8,889 bases of DNA from JBHJHK01 sp050330975 (lineage in GTDB: Bacteria > Pseudomonadota > Gammaproteobacteria > Competibacterales > Competibacteraceae): assembly GCA_050330975.1 (NCBI GenBank), contig JBHJHK010000135.1, positions 1 to 8,889 on the forward strand, read 5' to 3'. The notes beneath the pieces are model-generated. The model was not told the DNA's origin. It did not search any database and worked only from the letters and a program-made list of their open reading frames with translations. Every line of letters starts with the position of its first letter. The first letter of the stretch is position 1. Positions 6,330 to 8,889 of the stretch are shown here, in pieces. Both the position numbers and the translations under genes were made by a program.

Positions 6330-6350
6330 GCCCAGCGCTCGACTCTGGGC
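6330..6350 (+). repeat. Short inverted repeat just before the activator start
   Basis: GCCCAG (6330-6335) and CTGGGC (6345-6350) are complementary across a 9-nt loop and end 8 nt before the ATG at 6359. The flanks also carry TCGACT twice (6322-6327 and 6339-6344), spaced 17 nt start to start. Either could be a protein-binding site or influence ribosome access, but 6-bp arms are easily found by chance in high-GC DNA. Confidence 0.25.
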
Positions 6351-6358
6351 CGTTATCG

Positions 6359-8137
6359 ATGGGAGCCCCCGTGGAACAAGCAATAATAGCTATGGTCCGC
6401 CAATTGCGGACTGCCTCGACCTTCGAAGAGGGTTGCGGCGCCTTGTTGTCGAGTTTGTCAAAGTGGGTGACCGCCGCCCTGGCGGATAGCCCCTACTGCG
6501 GCCAGGGACACCTCTGCTGTGCCATGGTCCATCTGCGCCCCGACGAAAGCTATCGGGGCCTAGTGGTATGGCGACCAGGGGCAGGCCTCGTCCTGGCCCC
6601 CGAGACATCACTGCTGCCCTCCCTGACGGCTTGGCGCCTCCTGAAGCGCCACGATTGTCCTTTGGCCCTGGATGTCCATTTGGCCCGCATCCAGCGCCTG
6701 GACGGCCAGAGCCTGGTGGATGTGGCCGCCTGTGGCGACTTCGATCGCACCGCCAGCCGCCAGCGGCTGTTGGACCGCCAGGCCACCCATCTCTACGCCC
6801 TGCCGTTGAGGGGTCCCCAGGGCCGGTTGAGCGGCATGGTGGTGTTGGAAGTCCAGTGTCGCGCCGCCATGGGCCGCCCCTTTGTCTGGCAAGAGACCGC
6901 CTGTGGCGAGGCGCTGCAACTCCTCATCGACATCGCCGCCCCCACGCTCCTCGGCGCGCCGTTGAGGGCCGACTCACCCACGGCGGTGGACGCCCACCTG
7001 CCAGTGGTGGGCCAGGCCATGGCCGGGATCGTCCAGCTGTTGGGGATGTTCGCCCGCCAGCGGGAAACCATCCTCATCACCGGCCCCACGGGGGCCGGCA
7101 AGTCCCGCCTGGCCGGCTGGTGCCACCAGCACTCCGGGCGCCCGGGGGCCCTGGTGAACGTCAATCTCCTCACGGTGCCCGAAGACTTGCAAATGGCCGA
7201 GCTCTTCGGCTGGCGCAAGGGCAGCTTCACCGGCGCCGTCACCTCCAGGGAGGGCTGTGTCGCCCAGGCCGAAGGGGGGACACTGTTCATCGACGAGATC
7301 GACAAGCTGTCTTTAAAGGCCCAAGCGGGCCTGTTGGAGTTGTTGGAGACCCGCCACTACCGTCCCTTGGGGGAATCCGGCGATACGCGGCGCGCCGATG
7401 TGCGATTTATCGTCGCCACTAACGCCGACCTCCTCCAGGCGGTGGAGGCCAAGCGGTTTCGCGAAGACCTCTACTACCGCATCAACGTCCTGCCGGTGCG
7501 TTTGCCATCCCTAGGGGAGCGGATCGACGAAATCCCCGGCTGGGCTCAGTACATGGTCAACCGCCACCACGCCGCCATGGCCGAAGATGCCATCGACGAC
7601 GTCTCCACCGGCGACCACCCGGCCACTCTGAGCGCCGAGGCGGTGCTGGCGTTGACCCGGCAACCCTGGCCGGGCAATCTGCGCCAATTGGACAACGTCA
7701 TCCGCCGGGCCTATGCCGTGGCCTGGGCGGCGACGGCCCCCGCCGCCCAGGCGTTGGTCATCGACGCGGGCCACGTGGCCCAGGCCCTGGCCTTTGAGAC
7801 GGCCACCAGCGCCACCCCCGAACTCACCGTGGCCTTGGAACGAGCCGCCGAGGCCTATGTGGCGTTGGCCCTAGAGCGCCAGACCAAGGGGCGGTCCATG
7901 GGACTCGACCACACGGGGGCATTGCGGGCGTTGGTGCTGGAGGCGGCCCAGCGGCGCCTCGGCAACCTCAAAGACGCCTATCGCCTGTTCGGCGGCGACG
8001 CCCTCGTAGACAGCCGCAATCACACCAAGGACTACCGCCGGGCCCTGGCCAAGGTGACGGCGTTGCACCAACTCCTGCAGGACGCTCCCCAAGCCCACGG
8101 CCAGCCTTCGGCCGTCGTGGTCGCTTGCGACGATTGA
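6359..8137 (+). CDS. Sigma-54-type AAA+ transcriptional activator with GAF-like sensor region and atypical C-terminus
   Basis: Proteins of this class use ATP hydrolysis to remodel RNA polymerase-sigma-54 at enhancer-dependent promoters. In the 592-aa product, residues about 20-195 look GAF-like (for example LYALPLRGPQGRLSGMVVLEV, 145-165) and contain several cysteines (Cys47, 53, 54, 100, 125). The AAA+ core has Walker A GPTGAGKS (242-249), GSFTGA (288-293, usually GAFTGA), Walker B GGTLFIDEID (306-315), sensor I ATNAD (353-357), the arginine-finger region FREDLYYR (367-374) and WPGNLRQLDNVI (437-448). The C-terminus (about 490-575) is helical and charged, without a convincing Fis-type helix-turn-helix; GNLKDAYRLFGGDALVDS (535-552) is at most a diverged one. 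The ATG at 6359 lacks a Shine-Dalgarno sequence; GTG at 6371, 5 nt after GGGAG, is an attractive alternative start. The kinase gene follows after 29 nt, so the two are probably one operon. Confidence 0.85.
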   Translation: MGAPVEQAIIAMVRQLRTASTFEEGCGALLSSLSKWVTAALADSPYCGQGHLCCAMVHLRPDESYRGLVVWRPGAGLVLAPETSLLPSLTAWRLLKRHDCPLALDVHLARIQRLDGQSLVDVAACGDFDRTASRQRLLDRQATHLYALPLRGPQGRLSGMVVLEVQCRAAMGRPFVWQETACGEALQLLIDIAAPTLLGAPLRADSPTAVDAHLPVVGQAMAGIVQLLGMFARQRETILITGPTGAGKSRLAGWCHQHSGRPGALVNVNLLTVPEDLQMAELFGWRKGSFTGAVTSREGCVAQAEGGTLFIDEIDKLSLKAQAGLLELLETRHYRPLGESGDTRRADVRFIVATNADLLQAVEAKRFREDLYYRINVLPVRLPSLGERIDEIPGWAQYMVNRHHAAMAEDAIDDVSTGDHPATLSAEAVLALTRQPWPGNLRQLDNVIRRAYAVAWAATAPAAQALVIDAGHVAQALAFETATSATPELTVALERAAEAYVALALERQTKGRSMGLDHTGALRALVLEAAQRRLGNLKDAYRLFGGDALVDSRNHTKDYRRALAKVTALHQLLQDAPQAHGQPSAVVVACDD

Positions 8138-8166
8138 TCCTTGAACGGTACCCGGATCCCCCCGTC

Positions 8167-8889
8167 ATGCACCCCACTGATCCCTTCGACGCGGCCGTGC
8201 CCGCGTCCCAAGGCTCGGCGTCCCTACCCCCACTACCCCCGGGGCTGGCCTCGCGCTACCAACTCCACCAACAGCTCCACCGGGGCGCCATCAGCCGTGT
8301 CTACCTGGCGAGCCATCGCCACACGGGGCGCCGGGTGGCAGTGAAGCAGCTCTGCGGAACGGCGAGCCCAGGGGAGGTCGAGCGACGGCATATCGCCCGA
8401 TTACGCCGCGAACTCGCCCTGTCCGCCCAACTCCACCATCCCCACATCGTCGCCCTGCTAGACGCCGACGAAGACGACTGGGGCCACCCCCACTTGGTGT
8501 TTGACTACGTGCCCGGCCGCACCCTGGCCCAGGTGTTGGCCACCGAGGGCCCCTTGGCCATGGGGGATGCCCTGCAGCTGTTGATCCAACTCCTCGACGC
8601 CTTGGCCACGGCCCATCGCCTCGGCATCGTCCACCGGGATTTAAAGCCCGACAACCTCATGGTCACCGCCACGGCCACCCCCCACCTAGCAGTGCTGGAT
8701 TTTGGCCTGGGGGCGTGGCGTGAGGAATGGGTCGCCGGCCACCAGCGCATCACCGAGGCCTATGAAATGCTGGGGTCGCCCATTTACACCGCCCCCGAAC
8801 AACTCCGCGTCGAGGGGGTGACGGCTGCCACCGACCTCTACGCCAGCCGCCTCATCCCCGAAGAATCCCTCACATACCAGCGCCCCCCC
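8167..8889 (+). CDS. Hanks-type serine/threonine protein kinase (3' end missing)
   Basis: The kinase phosphorylates Ser/Thr on proteins. In the 241 residues visible, a Pro-rich leader (1-28) precedes the kinase domain. The ATP loop is degenerate (LHRGAISRVYLAS, 38-49, with only one of three glycines). The ATP-anchoring Lys60 (VAVK), Glu82 (RREL), catalytic HRDLKPDN (156-163), DFG (178-180) and APEQ (209-212) are present, so it should be active. Subdomain IX starts normally (ATDLYA, 221-226) but the next residues are ASRLIPEESLTYQRP, where kinases of this type usually read close to AWGLIFLECLTGQRP. Changes cluster in the final 50 nt, so sequence error at the window end is likely. No Shine-Dalgarno sequence is seen before the ATG; coupling to the activator gene 29 nt upstream is plausible. 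Any C-terminal sensor or membrane segment lies outside the window. Confidence 0.88.
   Translation, partial: MHPTDPFDAAVPASQGSASLPPLPPGLASRYQLHQQLHRGAISRVYLASHRHTGRRVAVKQLCGTASPGEVERRHIARLRRELALSAQLHHPHIVALLDADEDDWGHPHLVFDYVPGRTLAQVLATEGPLAMGDALQLLIQLLDALATAHRLGIVHRDLKPDNLMVTATATPHLAVLDFGLGAWREEWVAGHQRITEAYEMLGSPIYTAPEQLRVEGVTAATDLYASRLIPEESLTYQRPP

Noticed and set aside
8141..8344. 67-codon plus-strand ORF after the activator
   Set aside because: It is a shifted frame of the kinase gene, which carries clear kinase motifs starting at 8167.
1..8889. CRISPR arrays, tRNA or rRNA genes, insertion sequences, toxin-antitoxin pairs
   Set aside because: No regularly spaced repeats, RNA gene signatures, transposase motifs or terminal inverted repeats were seen on either strand.

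Overview
The window is a high-GC bacterial segment with densely packed genes. The separate yajC, secD and secF genes, the proteobacterial form of these proteins, and the sigma-54-type activator point to a proteobacterium, possibly a gammaproteobacterium. That assignment is an inference; no rRNA or other taxonomic marker is present. Both ends cut through genes, and both ends contain long C runs and apparently degraded coding sequence, so the window looks like a whole short contig.

Left half, minus strand. Reading leftward from about 4.8 kb, a complete cobalt-type nitrile hydratase (alpha then beta, 4-nt overlap) is followed 79 nt later by yajC, secD and secF, the accessory part of the Sec protein-export machinery. 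A hairpin lies over the secF stop codon. Beyond it begins an exported protein with a signal peptide, cut by the window edge.

Middle. The nitrile hydratase operon is divergent from a class III (CaiB/BaiF) CoA-transferase on the plus strand that resembles the SUGCT (C7orf10) subgroup. The 99-nt gap between them holds two opposing sigma-70-like promoters whose -10 elements overlap.

Right half, plus strand. After a 227-nt gap come a sigma-54-type AAA+ activator, with a GAF-like N-terminal region and an unusual C-terminus, and 29 nt later a Hanks-type serine/threonine kinase truncated by the window end. The gap carries a perfect 7-bp hairpin that buries a near-perfect Shine-Dalgarno sequence, followed by a 21-codon ORF. 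The activator and kinase look like a two-gene signalling module and are the least ordinary part of the window. No complete new system can be demonstrated here: their targets and downstream partners lie outside the window.
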